Shown here one piece after another: positions 8,482 through 17,310 of a DNA stretch of 64,000 nucleotides (position 1 is the stretch's first letter; each line of letters starts with the position of its first letter). Source of the DNA: Planctomycetia bacterium (GTDB lineage: Bacteria; Planctomycetota; Phycisphaerae; UBA1845; UTPLA1); assembly GCA_015200345.1 (NCBI GenBank), contig CP054187.1:352470-416469 (forward strand). Direction: 5' to 3'. Position numbers and translations under genes: made by a program. The notes under the pieces are model-generated. The model was not told where the DNA came from. It ran no database searches and was given only the letters and a program-made list of their open reading frames with translations.

Positions 8482-10484
8482 TCGTGCGTTGGCGCGATCC
8501 GAAACAGCGTTCCGTACGGCGGCTGATCCTGGGCAATCGAAAACTGCTCCTCCACCTCAATCACGCCCGCTTCCAGCATCGCGCCGAACACGTGCGGCGA
8601 CAGGCCTGGCCAGAAGCCGTAGCGCGAGTTCGCCAGGCGAGCCCATTCGCTCCAACCGACGTAAACGTGGGTATACTGATTGGCGACGAGCCAGCGTCCG
8701 ATCTCCTGCGGCGATTTGTCCGCGGCGGCCTCCGCGAACGCGGATCGATTGAAGATCACCGTGTATTCCGCGCACGGCGAGAGATAGAAACTCCTCGCCT
8801 CCGCCACCATCAGCACCCGTCCGCCGGAATCGCACACCTTGTTGATCACCGGCACATGCGCCGTACCCGGCCACCGTCCCTCGCGAAACCAGGCGAGTCG
8901 ATCCGCCGCCGGCAACGATGCGACGGCAAACAGCCCGTCGCGTTGACAGAAATCGAACGTGAGCCACAGATTACCCGCCGCAATGGCGAGAACGACGCAT
9001 GCTGCCAGGCGCGCCGGTTGCGTCAAACGGTCCAGGGCGAGTCCAATTGCCAGCGCGGCCACGGGAAGGAGCGCGACGGCGAATCGACCATAAAGGTGCG
9101 ATGCGAACAGCCACCATCCGAGCGTGCCGAGCGCGATCAAGACCATTGGAACAAGGCTCGTAGTGGCTGGTGCGCCGATCGTCGGGCTGCGAAGAATCAG
9201 CACGATCGCCGCGGCAGCACCAAGGACGCTGACCGAACCGTAAAGCTCGGAACCAGCGATTTCACTTCCCAATCGAGCGAGACGGCCGCCCAACGAACGC
9301 CATTCGGGAGCCGGCAGATGGCCTGCGTGCCAGCGCGCGGCGGCTTCGTCGGTCCAGATTCCCGTGCGCTCCGTGAAGACGCTCCGCGCCACGGGAAACA
9401 CCGGATTGCCAGTATAGACGGCGTTCTTAATCAGCCACGGCAAGAATGCCGCAATTGCGCCCGCTGCGAATGCGACGATGCGGTTTCTCCGACCTGATAC
9501 GCCCGGCCACGCAGCCAGCCACAGGGGCAACGCTACACAGGGGATCGCGGTATACTTGCATCCGCAGGCAAACCCGGCACATAGCCCGCTGACCACCCAC
9601 CATCGGCCAGAACGGTGGCCGTCACGCGAGGCACGAAACACCGAGGCGAGCGCCAGCGTTGCGAACAGGATCAGACTGTTCTCAACATACGCAAGGCCGC
9701 TTAAGAAGCAGAGCATCGGGCACGACCCGGCGACCACGGCTGCGGCCCAGCCCGTGCGCGAAGAGAACTCCCGCCCCATCAGCCACACCGCTGCAATCGC
9801 CATCGCCCCGATAAACACATTCAAAATCTGCGCGACGGTAGCGGCGCCGACGGCATCGCCCCGCAGCACCATACACAGCAGATAAAGCATTTCCACGCCG
9901 AATGGAAAATTGGAGTAGATGTTGTGCGACAGATAGCCGATTCGCCCTGTCTGCCAGAACTCCTTCGGTACTGCGAGGTGATACTCCAGCACGTCGTAGC
10001 CGTTGCCTTCGGCGGGCCAGAGGATGCCCGGCGGCAGACTCGCTGCGGCGAGCGCCAAGCCCGCCGGAATCGTTAGCACGAGCCACGTCCAGGCGGGGAT
10101 TGCTCCCGATTCGTCAGCGTCCCGCACGACGTCACGTTGACCGCGGTCGCGCCGAAGCTCCAAGCTGCTCGACACAACCGAGAGCCCGACCAGCGCCAAC
10201 CAGAGCGGTCGCGCCAGCATCCCCATCCACCCCAGACCCAGCACGGCCAGACTCAACGCGCCGAGGCCCATCCCGAAACCCAGCAGCCATCGCCATCGCA
10301 CTTCCAAATCGCCGAGGCCGATCGCTCGCAGCAGCGTCAGGCCTGGTCCGACGGCGCCGAAACAGATGATCAGCGCGAGCAGGCCGTCGCGCAGCACGAC
10401 CGGCAGACAGGCCGGGCCGACCGCAGCCACGACGCACGCGGTCGCTGCAAACCACGCGACGATGATCCAGCTCGTCGGGCGCAT
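8478..10484 (-). CDS. GT-C type polytopic membrane glycosyltransferase-like protein
   Basis: 668 residues from the ATG at 10484, which shares its A with the TGA of rsgA (TGATG), a typical re-initiation junction. At least ten hydrophobic helices are visible through residue 560. A large first loop after the second or third helix contains YDVLEYHLAVPKEFW, where an acidic residue follows the pattern of RgtA/ArnT/PMT-type lipid-linked sugar transferases. The C-terminal 130 residues are soluble and probably periplasmic. The donor and acceptor are unknown. It is the last gene of a sigma factor, anti-sigma factor, rsgA unit, so it may be expressed with an envelope stress response. Confidence 0.72.
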   Translation of the reverse strand: MRPTSWIIVAWFAATACVVAAVGPACLPVVLRDGLLALIICFGAVGPGLTLLRAIGLGDLEVRWRWLLGFGMGLGALSLAVLGLGWMGMLARPLWLALVGLSVVSSSLELRRDRGQRDVVRDADESGAIPAWTWLVLTIPAGLALAAASLPPGILWPAEGNGYDVLEYHLAVPKEFWQTGRIGYLSHNIYSNFPFGVEMLYLLCMVLRGDAVGAATVAQILNVFIGAMAIAAVWLMGREFSSRTGWAAAVVAGSCPMLCFLSGLAYVENSLILFATLALASVFRASRDGHRSGRWWVVSGLCAGFACGCKYTAIPCVALPLWLAAWPGVSGRRNRIVAFAAGAIAAFLPWLIKNAVYTGNPVFPVARSVFTERTGIWTDEAAARWHAGHLPAPEWRSLGGRLARLGSEIAGSELYGSVSVLGAAAAIVLILRSPTIGAPATTSLVPMVLIALGTLGWWLFASHLYGRFAVALLPVAALAIGLALDRLTQPARLAACVVLAIAAGNLWLTFDFCQRDGLFAVASLPAADRLAWFREGRWPGTAHVPVINKVCDSGGRVLMVAEARSFYLSPCAEYTVIFNRSAFAEAAADKSPQEIGRWLVANQYTHVYVGWSEWARLANSRYGFWPGLSPHVFGAMLEAGVIEVEEQFSIAQDQPPYGTLFRIAPTHD

Positions 10485-11623
10485 CAGTAGCGCTCCCGCT
10501 CGCGGCACTCGGTGAACATCTTCACGTAGGATTCGTGCCTTATTTGTGACACTTCTCCCGCGTCGACCGCGGCGAGAATCGCGCAGCCCGCCTCGACGGT
10601 GTGCGTGCAATTCTGGAACCGGCACTGGGCAACGCGATCACGAAACTCTATGAAGTACGCCTCCAGATCTACCGCCTTCACCTCCGCCAGGTCGAATTGC
10701 CGCATCCCTGGCGTGTCCACGAGGTAGCCGCCAAAATCCCATTTCAGCAATCGCGCCGTCGTCGTCGTATGCCGACCTCGATCCAGATCGCTCAACGTGC
10801 CCACCTCCACCCCAAGGCCGGGCTGGAGCGCGTTGATCAGCGAGCTTTTCCCGACGCCGCTGGGGCCGACGAACACCGATACCTGGTTCGTCAATAGCCC
10901 ACGAAGTTCGTCGATGCCCTCGCCACGCGCCACGCTGACGAACAGCGATTTGTAACCCAACGATTGGTACCGCGCCACCGCTTCGGCCGCGGAACCGTCT
11001 TCGTCCAACTCACGTTTATTCATGCACAGGATCGGACGAATGCCCCCCGCGTGAATCGCCACGAGGTAGCGGTCGATCAGGTGCGGCCGGAACTTCGGCT
11101 GTTCGGCGGCCATCGTGATGACTGCGTTGTCGACGTTCGCTGCGACGACCTGTTGCCGGCGTTCGTACTGGCGAAGCAGCGTGGCGCGACGCGGGGCAAC
11201 GTGTTCGATCACGCCCTCGGGCATCGGGCCGGCGGCGGCCCCCCCGGGCGAAAACCAGACTTCATCCCCCACGGCCAGCGGCACACGATGGGAGATCAGC
11301 AGCGTTCGCAGTTTCCGGCGAAGGGTGCATGCCCAGGTGCGCCCCTCCGCGTCCACCTCGGCCACCAGTCCGCGCATGGTCAGCACGATCCCCTTGTGCC
11401 AACCCGACTGGTTCGGGTCGTCTCGGATGATGATGGTGCGCTTTCGCGAAAGTTGACCCTTCGCACGCACATTCTCAACGTTCTCGGCATCGTGAACCGT
11501 CTCATCCCCCGCCTTGACGCGGCGGGTCCACGTGCGATCGCGTGCGGCCTTACCGCGATTCTTGCGAAAATCGACGCGCTGCTTTCGCCCGCGCGGCGGT
11601 CGATCTTCCGATTCGCCGGTCAT
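10484..11623 (-). CDS. rsgA: Ribosome small subunit-dependent GTPase A
   Basis: 379 residues. The GTPase motifs occur in the circularly permuted order that defines RsgA/YjeQ: G4-like NKRE (202-205), G1 GPSGVGKS (253-260), G3 DTPG (303-306). A zinc site follows, with Cys334, Cys339, His341 and Cys347. An OB-fold region (about 75-150) precedes the GTPase. The first 60 residues are a basic tail (RKQRVDFRKNRGK), longer than in E. coli. RsgA assists late maturation of the 30S subunit. The start overlaps the anti-sigma stop by four bases, with GAGG seven bases upstream, and the stop overlaps the next gene, so it is embedded in the sigma operon. Confidence 0.95.
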   Translation of the reverse strand: MTGESEDRPPRGRKQRVDFRKNRGKAARDRTWTRRVKAGDETVHDAENVENVRAKGQLSRKRTIIIRDDPNQSGWHKGIVLTMRGLVAEVDAEGRTWACTLRRKLRTLLISHRVPLAVGDEVWFSPGGAAAGPMPEGVIEHVAPRRATLLRQYERRQQVVAANVDNAVITMAAEQPKFRPHLIDRYLVAIHAGGIRPILCMNKRELDEDGSAAEAVARYQSLGYKSLFVSVARGEGIDELRGLLTNQVSVFVGPSGVGKSSLINALQPGLGVEVGTLSDLDRGRHTTTTARLLKWDFGGYLVDTPGMRQFDLAEVKAVDLEAYFIEFRDRVAQCRFQNCTHTVEAGCAILAAVDAGEVSQIRHESYVKMFTECRERERY

Positions 11624-12903
11624 GGTCTCGCCTCGGCGGGCTGCATAGGGGTGTTCGCGCCAGCCGCCGGATCTCCCGATTCTGCGGTTGGCTGAAAGGC
11701 GATCACCACGCGAACGCGGCGCGAAGCTCCGAACAAGTTCCCCGACGCCGCCGGCTGCGATGCCGCATTGAACTCACGAACGGGCTTCTGCGATTCGTAT
11801 GCCGCAGGAACTGATTCGGCAGGCGGCCCGCCTGATCCCGCAGGAGGTCTGTCGCTGGACTTCTGCGGCACTGGACCGCGCTGCGCCACCACCCGGCCTG
11901 CCGTGACCGGCGCATCCGCCAATTGGGACGCCCGAAGCTCGTACCGCGTTCCGGCGATGGGCTGCAAGACGGCGAGCAATTCAGGCACGTCGGCCTCGTC
12001 CAGCGCGATTTCAATCTGGTCGTTGCCTCCTGACGTGCCCCCGACCGGCAAGCCGAGGAAGAGCCAATCCAGTCCCGGGATCAGCAAGGCCATTTCCGAA
12101 ACGTCCGCCTCCACGAACTCGGCCGACGGCGAGGCTTCAACGAACTGGTACAGCCGGTAGAGGATTTCATCCCGATCCTCGGCGCGTGCCATCGCGCGAA
12201 TCGCGGGCGCCGATACCTCATCCTGCACCGGGCGCTGCATCGCAGCCTCATTTGATTCCAGCTGATCGAGATGCGCATCAGACGATGTCGGATCGTCCTC
12301 ACCCGTTAAGCCGCCGGCGCTCATTGGAGCTTTCTGCTTTGGCTCCGGCGATGGGGTCATTGTTACGGCGTATGGTTTTGACGCTTGCGCCAGATCGACG
12401 GGCTGTGCAGCAGAATCAAACCTCACCCGAAGCCGCTCTACTTCTTTTGACGTATCACCACCCGACCGAGACACCGGCTCCGGTACGGCGGCCGTCACGG
12501 GTTGTTTGTCTTCCGCGTCGGCCACGGTCAAGACCCGATCCTCGCGAGCAGTCTCTGAAACTCTCGCCCGCGAGCGCAGGGCTATCGTGACGGCAAGAAG
12601 AACCACCGCCGCGGCACTTAGTCCCACCAGCCAACCTTGACCAGTCTGTGTTCGGGGCTTCTCCCGATGCGCCAGCAGGGCCTCGCGTTCAACCTGTGAA
12701 ATCACACGATCGGCCATGTCCGAGCCGGCGGCAGCGCGCGGCAACGCGCCCACCGCGCGCGCTACGCGGCGCAGCGATTCCAGCTCCGCTCGCGCCGCCG
12801 GATCGGACGCGAGCCAAGCGTCAATCTCGGCGCGCTCGTGCGGCGTCACTTCGTCATCGAGGTACGCGCTCAACCGCTCGCGTTGATCGTTGCTAAGCGA
12901 CAT
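11620..12903 (-). CDS. Membrane-anchored anti-sigma factor
   Basis: 427 residues. The N-terminal 60 residues (RERLSAYLDDEVTPHERAE and following) match the anti-sigma zinc-finger fold region of RsiW/RskA-type proteins, although no HxxxCxxC motif is present. One membrane helix lies at about 90-108 (WLVGLSAAAVVLLAVTIAL). The rest is an extended Pro/Gln/Ser-rich extracytoplasmic domain with no fold I recognise. It starts three bases after the stop of the ECF sigma gene, with GAGG upstream, and should bind and inhibit that factor until released by a signal, probably by proteolysis. The site-2 protease at 14818-17310 is a possible partner but is not in the operon. Confidence 0.82.
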   Translation of the reverse strand: MSLSNDQRERLSAYLDDEVTPHERAEIDAWLASDPAARAELESLRRVARAVGALPRAAAGSDMADRVISQVEREALLAHREKPRTQTGQGWLVGLSAAAVVLLAVTIALRSRARVSETAREDRVLTVADAEDKQPVTAAVPEPVSRSGGDTSKEVERLRVRFDSAAQPVDLAQASKPYAVTMTPSPEPKQKAPMSAGGLTGEDDPTSSDAHLDQLESNEAAMQRPVQDEVSAPAIRAMARAEDRDEILYRLYQFVEASPSAEFVEADVSEMALLIPGLDWLFLGLPVGGTSGGNDQIEIALDEADVPELLAVLQPIAGTRYELRASQLADAPVTAGRVVAQRGPVPQKSSDRPPAGSGGPPAESVPAAYESQKPVREFNAASQPAASGNLFGASRRVRVVIAFQPTAESGDPAAGANTPMQPAEARP

Positions 12904-12906
12904 CGT

Positions 12907-13554
12907 TCAATCCTCGCCCAATTTGCCGACCAGCAGATCTCGCAGCGCCGCACGGCCCCGATGCAAACGCGATTTCACCGTGCCCCGCGGAACATCCAGT
13001 ATCTCCGCGATCTCGTCGTAATCCAATCCATCCAGATCGCGCAACACCACAACCGCCCGGTGATCCGGTTCCAATTGCTCCAGGGCCGCGGCCACGAGCT
13101 CGCGCGACTCGTTCGCCGCCGCCGCATCGATTGGCGCGCGCTCGGACGACGCAACCGGCCGGCGATGGCCGTCGCCGTCGCGGTTCCCGTCCTGCCCTGC
13201 CGCAGCGGTGTCAAACGACGAATGTCGCAGGATCGACGGTCGGCGCTGGGCCGAAAGCGCCAGATTCACCGCGATCCGATAGACCCACGTATAAAACTGC
13301 GACTTGCCTTCGAATCGGTGTATCTGTTGAAATGCACGCACGAACGCCTCCTGCGTGAGGTCCTCGGCCTCCTCGTACCTGCCGCACAATCGCCAGCATA
13401 CGTTCAGAATGCGATCCTGGTACGCCCTCACCAGCCCGCCGAATGCCGTCGCATCCCCTGCGCGACATCGCGCCAGCACAGCCGCCTCGTCCGCAAGCGT
13501 CCATTCAGACGGGGCCGATTGTGAATGCCTGTCAGGTTGTGATGCCAGTCTCAT
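12907..13554 (-). CDS. RNA polymerase sigma factor, ECF type
   Basis: 215 residues from the ATG at 13554; the longer frame starts only at a TTG. Region 2 is visible at about 25-95 (AFGGLVRAYQDRILNVCWRL and AEDLTQEAFVRAFQQIHRFEG). A variable, polar linker of about 40 residues follows, then region 4 (DHRAVVVLRDLDGLDYDEIA and VPRGTVKSRLHRGRAALR). It directs RNA polymerase to a stress regulon and is presumably held by the anti-sigma factor encoded directly downstream. It is divergent to moaA. No convincing autoregulated promoter could be picked out. Confidence 0.93.
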   Translation of the reverse strand: MRLASQPDRHSQSAPSEWTLADEAAVLARCRAGDATAFGGLVRAYQDRILNVCWRLCGRYEEAEDLTQEAFVRAFQQIHRFEGKSQFYTWVYRIAVNLALSAQRRPSILRHSSFDTAAAGQDGNRDGDGHRRPVASSERAPIDAAAANESRELVAAALEQLEPDHRAVVVLRDLDGLDYDEIAEILDVPRGTVKSRLHRGRAALRDLLVGKLGED

Positions 13555-13716
13555 TCGATTGGACGCTCGCAGGGCCGCTCTGGTTCCGGCCGATCGCCCG
13601 GTTCGGCTCAATTCTCATCGGCCCCCATCAAACGCTTATTCACGCAAGAGAGCAAGGGGTGGCAGAAATGCGATGAGATGCAAACGAATTGCCACGGTTT
13701 TCTCGCGGCGACCGGT

Positions 13717-13722
13717 TATAAT
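13717..13722 (+). promoter_or_regulatory. Consensus -10 element of moaA, nine bases before its ATG
   Basis: A perfect TATAAT lies at 13717-13722, and the moaA ATG is at 13732. No -35 hexamer is found at the normal spacing. The short distance would place the transcript start at or next to the ATG, giving a leaderless or nearly leaderless mRNA. No strong ribosome site is seen before the ATG, which agrees with this. Confidence 0.5.
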
Positions 13723-13731
13723 CGGTCAGGC

Positions 13732-14778
13732 ATGGCAATCTCGCTACCGCTCGTTGAAGGCTTCTCGGATCCCCGGCCGTCAATCGCCGCGGCAATCACC
13801 GGACCGCGCGACATTCGCTCCGTCCGCACGCTTCGCATCAGCGTGACCGATCGCTGCAATTTCCGCTGCGTCTATTGCATGCCCGAGGAGAAGCTCGACT
13901 GGGTTCCGCGCGATGAGTTGCTGACCTTTGAGGAGATCGTCGCGGTCGCGCGTGCGGCCTTGCGACACGGCATCACCGAGTTCAAGTTGACCGGCGGCGA
14001 ACCGCTCGTGCGTCACGATCTGCCGCGACTGGTAGGCTTGTTGCGAACGCTCTCGGCCGACGCCGAGCTGTCGATGACCACCAACGGCTCGTTGCTGAAT
14101 CTCTATGCGGCGGAACTGAAGAAATCCGGATTGAATCGCCTGACCGTGAGCCTCGATACGCTGGATGCATCGCGCTTTCGCGACATCACGCGCGGGGCGG
14201 ATATCAAAGCGGTCTGGGCAGGCATCGCAACGGCGCAATCCGCCGGTTTCTCGCCGCCCAAGATCAATTGCGTCGCCATGCGCGGGATCAACGACGACGA
14301 ATTCGCCGACTTCGCCGCGCTCACCCTTGACGTGCCGCGCACGGTGCGCTTCATCGAGTACATGCCGCTGGGCCGCACGCAGCTGGGTGGGGAGTATGAA
14401 GCGCGTTTCATTTCTGAATCAGATATTCGCCGTTGCATCGAGGCACGATTCGGCCCGCTGGAGCCGGCCTCGCAAGACAGCGGAGCGGGTCCGGCCAAAG
14501 TTTGGCGCGTACCCGGTGCCGCCGGGAGGATCGGCTTCATCAGCGCGATGAGCAAGCCCTTCTGCGAAACGTGCAACCGCCTGCGGCTCACCGCCGAGGG
14601 CCAGTTGCGTAGCTGCCTGTTTGACGGAGGCGAAGTAGAACTCCGCCCGATCCTGCGTGAATCCCGATCCGATGCGGCGGCCGAACGGTTGCACCGGGCA
14701 TTCATCGATTGCGTGGCGTTCAAGCCGCAGGTGCATTCGTACCACGGCAATCGCCAGATGTCGCAGATCGGCGGTTGA
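13732..14778 (+). CDS. moaA: GTP 3',8-cyclase (molybdenum cofactor biosynthesis)
   Basis: 348 residues, typical for MoaA. The radical SAM cluster is Cys42, Cys46 and Cys49 (CNFRCVYC), followed by the SAM-binding motif TGGEPL. The C-terminal second cluster is in CETCNRLRLTAEGQLRSC, and the chain ends in IGG, the conserved GG tail needed for activity. It converts GTP to 3',8-cyclo-GTP in the first step of molybdopterin synthesis. The ATG at 13732 is preferred over the longer frame because it gives the conserved N-terminal length. No other moa gene is adjacent. A small ubiquitin-like protein at 38858 belongs to the MoaD/ThiS superfamily but is not clearly the molybdopterin synthase subunit. Confidence 0.96.
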   Translation: MAISLPLVEGFSDPRPSIAAAITGPRDIRSVRTLRISVTDRCNFRCVYCMPEEKLDWVPRDELLTFEEIVAVARAALRHGITEFKLTGGEPLVRHDLPRLVGLLRTLSADAELSMTTNGSLLNLYAAELKKSGLNRLTVSLDTLDASRFRDITRGADIKAVWAGIATAQSAGFSPPKINCVAMRGINDDEFADFAALTLDVPRTVRFIEYMPLGRTQLGGEYEARFISESDIRRCIEARFGPLEPASQDSGAGPAKVWRVPGAAGRIGFISAMSKPFCETCNRLRLTAEGQLRSCLFDGGEVELRPILRESRSDAAAERLHRAFIDCVAFKPQVHSYHGNRQMSQIGG

Positions 14779-14817
14779 TCTGTTCGCACGATGGGCGTAG
14801 TCAACCCCGCGCCAGCG

Positions 14818-17310
14818 CTACGCCCCGAGAATCCAGTTCTTGATGTCCTGATAGGTCACGAGAATAAACAGCGTGGCGATCAGGGCGATGCCGATGAGTT
14901 GCGTCGCGACCTGCGTCTTGATGCTGACCGGTTCGCCGCGAATCTTCTCCAGAATCAGAAACAGGAACAACCCGCCGTCCACAATCGGCATGGGGAGGAA
15001 ATTGATCACCGCAAGGTTCGCGGAGATGACTGCGAGGAACCAGAGCAAACCGATGATCCCCGCGTCGGCCGCCTTGCTGCCGATGCGGATGATGCCGACC
15101 GGTCCGCTGACTTTCTCGACGCCGACCTGCTGCGTGAAGACCATGTGCTGGATCGAAAGGATCGTTTGCAGCGTCGCGATGTACGCCTGTCGAAACCCCT
15201 CGGCCATCGCCAGAATCGGATTCGATTCCGAGTACCGCTCGATCAGCGGGTAACACATGAACGGGTCCTGATATTGCACGCGCAACAGCCACGGATCGGT
15301 GTTGGACTCCGTGACGGCGAACGTACCGGCTCGGCGCTCCGCCTGAAGGGTGACGTACTCGACGGAGACCGTCTTGCCGATGGATTTCTTCAACAACTCG
15401 CGCACGGCTCGCCAATCGGGCAGACTCAATGTGCGCAAATTGCCCTCGGTGTCCGTGATGTTGACTTCCGTCTGGTTGTCGATCCGCGCGATGCGCGAGC
15501 CTTGCGGCATGTCCAGTGCTGCGCAGAGGTCACCGGGCACATTCAGCTTCACGGTCTTGTACAAATCCGCCGCACGATAGGTCACATCAACGAGGCGCCC
15601 CGCCGCCGCACGAAAGGCCTCGCTCAACTCGTACCATTGCCGCACCGGTTTCCCGTCCACCGCGGTGATGACCGCTCCGACGGGAATGCCCGCAGCGTGC
15701 GCAGGCGTCTCCATAGTGCCATACTTCGCCACCACATCCGCCACAACCAAGTGCGACTCGTCCATCGTGCGCAACATCGCGTCGATCGCAGGCGGCGGCG
15801 CCTTGCCGATCAGCGCGAAGTTCGCGCGCGGCACAAGCGGTTGAAGGACGTGCACATCGACGTTCTCCAGCCATTTTCGCCATGCCGTGCCATCCGGCAG
15901 CTTGGTCAACGCGGCGATCAACTGTTCGACGTCTGCTTCGGGCAGTTGCTTCGTCGCCAGATCGCGCGCCTGACTGACTGCCGCGGAGACCTCCTTCAGG
16001 GCAGCGGCAATCAGCGACTCGCGGTGTTCGACAAGCAGCGAAATCGTGGCGGCAGAGAGTCCGTGATTGGCCATCCCCGGACGGGAGACCGCCAATTCAA
16101 TCGGCTTCCCGGGGTTTTCTTCGATAATCTTCCGAACGAGCGCGTAACTCGGATACGGCTCACCGCCGATTCGCGCGATGACGTCGCCGAACCGAGCGCC
16201 GGCCGCATCGAACGACTTCTTCTCATCCGCCATGCGGATGGAAAGTCGCGGCACAAGCCCCAGGAGCGAACCGGTGACCTGATCGCCTTCCTCATACGCC
16301 ATGGGCGACCACACGGCCTGCACTTTGACGCGCGCCTCGATGGTGTCCAGCGCCGGCTCATGACCCAGAACCGCCTCTGGTGTCAGCGCTGCGGCATTTT
16401 TCGGGCGCTTCACGATAAACTCGACCGGCTTTCCTCGCGCCTCGATCAAGGCGCGGCTGAACACGCCGGGATCCTTGAACTCCTTCGGTTCCCCGTTCGG
16501 CAGCACCAACTGATAGAGTTCATCAAACTGCCGCAGCCGGTCCGGCGCATCCACCTCCGACGGGGCCGCCGCTGGAATGGCGACCCGGCGGTTCCGGCCA
16601 TTGGAGATGCCGATCTGACGGATCTTCTGATCCTTCTTGAATTCGGGCAGCACGACGGGCTTGGGATCAAGCATCTTCCCGCCGCGTTCGACGTCCAGCG
16701 TCAGTTGCTCATCCACGTCGGAGAGCATGACCGCGAATTGAAACTCCTCAAAGGAGTGAATCTCCTTGCCGTTGATGGCCACCACACGATCGCCGGATTG
16801 CAGTCCGGCCCGCGCTGCCGGCGAGTTTGGCGCGACATCGCCAACGACCGGCGGCTGGCGGTCTCTTCCCGCCATGATCACAATGGCGAACGCCACCGCG
16901 GCAAAAAGCAGGTTCATGATCACGCCGGCCGAGACGATCACCATGCGCTGGCCGATGGACTTGTGGGTGAACGAATCGGGATCGGCCTTCACCTTCAACT
17001 CGCCGGATTTGTCAACGACAAAGTCTTCCTGCCCGAGCATTTTGACGTATCCGCCGAGCGGCAGGATGTTGAAGGAATACCGCGTTTCACCGTGCGTGAA
17101 CCCGAACAGCTCCTTGCCGAAGCCGATGGCGAAGCGCTCGACTCGCACCTTGGCCCACTTCGCCGCGAGGAAGTGTCCCAGCTCGTGAACAAAGATCACC
17201 AGCGAGAAACCGGCGACGAGGAGTAGAATGGACCACAGGTTCGCACCAAGTTGGCGGAAATCCAACGCCGCCAAGAAGTCACTGCCCAGCATCAGGAAAC
17301 CGCACTGCAT
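14818..17310 (-). CDS. rseP: Site-2 intramembrane metalloprotease with PDZ domains (RseP-like)
   Basis: 830 residues, nearly twice the usual 440-450. The first membrane helix carries HELGH (42-46). A conserved GGYVKM loop and a second helix follow (MVIVSAGVIMNLLFAAVAF). Several PDZ-like segments are visible, for example PNSPAARAGLQSGDRVVAING and HAAGIPVGAVITAVDG. The second catalytic motif lies near the C-terminus in NFLPMPIVDGG. The extra length is in the periplasmic region, which appears to hold three or four PDZ-like units and inserts. RseP cleaves membrane-bound anti-sigma factors after a first cut. The start at 17310 has AAGAGG seven bases upstream and lies inside the end of dxr; an internal ATG at 17292 shares its A with the dxr stop. 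The dxr-rseP order is widespread. Confidence 0.9.
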   Translation of the reverse strand: MQCGFLMLGSDFLAALDFRQLGANLWSILLLVAGFSLVIFVHELGHFLAAKWAKVRVERFAIGFGKELFGFTHGETRYSFNILPLGGYVKMLGQEDFVVDKSGELKVKADPDSFTHKSIGQRMVIVSAGVIMNLLFAAVAFAIVIMAGRDRQPPVVGDVAPNSPAARAGLQSGDRVVAINGKEIHSFEEFQFAVMLSDVDEQLTLDVERGGKMLDPKPVVLPEFKKDQKIRQIGISNGRNRRVAIPAAAPSEVDAPDRLRQFDELYQLVLPNGEPKEFKDPGVFSRALIEARGKPVEFIVKRPKNAAALTPEAVLGHEPALDTIEARVKVQAVWSPMAYEEGDQVTGSLLGLVPRLSIRMADEKKSFDAAGARFGDVIARIGGEPYPSYALVRKIIEENPGKPIELAVSRPGMANHGLSAATISLLVEHRESLIAAALKEVSAAVSQARDLATKQLPEADVEQLIAALTKLPDGTAWRKWLENVDVHVLQPLVPRANFALIGKAPPPAIDAMLRTMDESHLVVADVVAKYGTMETPAHAAGIPVGAVITAVDGKPVRQWYELSEAFRAAAGRLVDVTYRAADLYKTVKLNVPGDLCAALDMPQGSRIARIDNQTEVNITDTEGNLRTLSLPDWRAVRELLKKSIGKTVSVEYVTLQAERRAGTFAVTESNTDPWLLRVQYQDPFMCYPLIERYSESNPILAMAEGFRQAYIATLQTILSIQHMVFTQQVGVEKVSGPVGIIRIGSKAADAGIIGLLWFLAVISANLAVINFLPMPIVDGGLFLFLILEKIRGEPVSIKTQVATQLIGIALIATLFILVTYQDIKNWILGA

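Noticed and set aside
14791..17226. 811-codon open frame on the plus strand
   Set aside because: Antisense to the well-supported rseP gene; long antisense frames are expected at this GC content. Composition is Arg/His-rich and no domain is visible.
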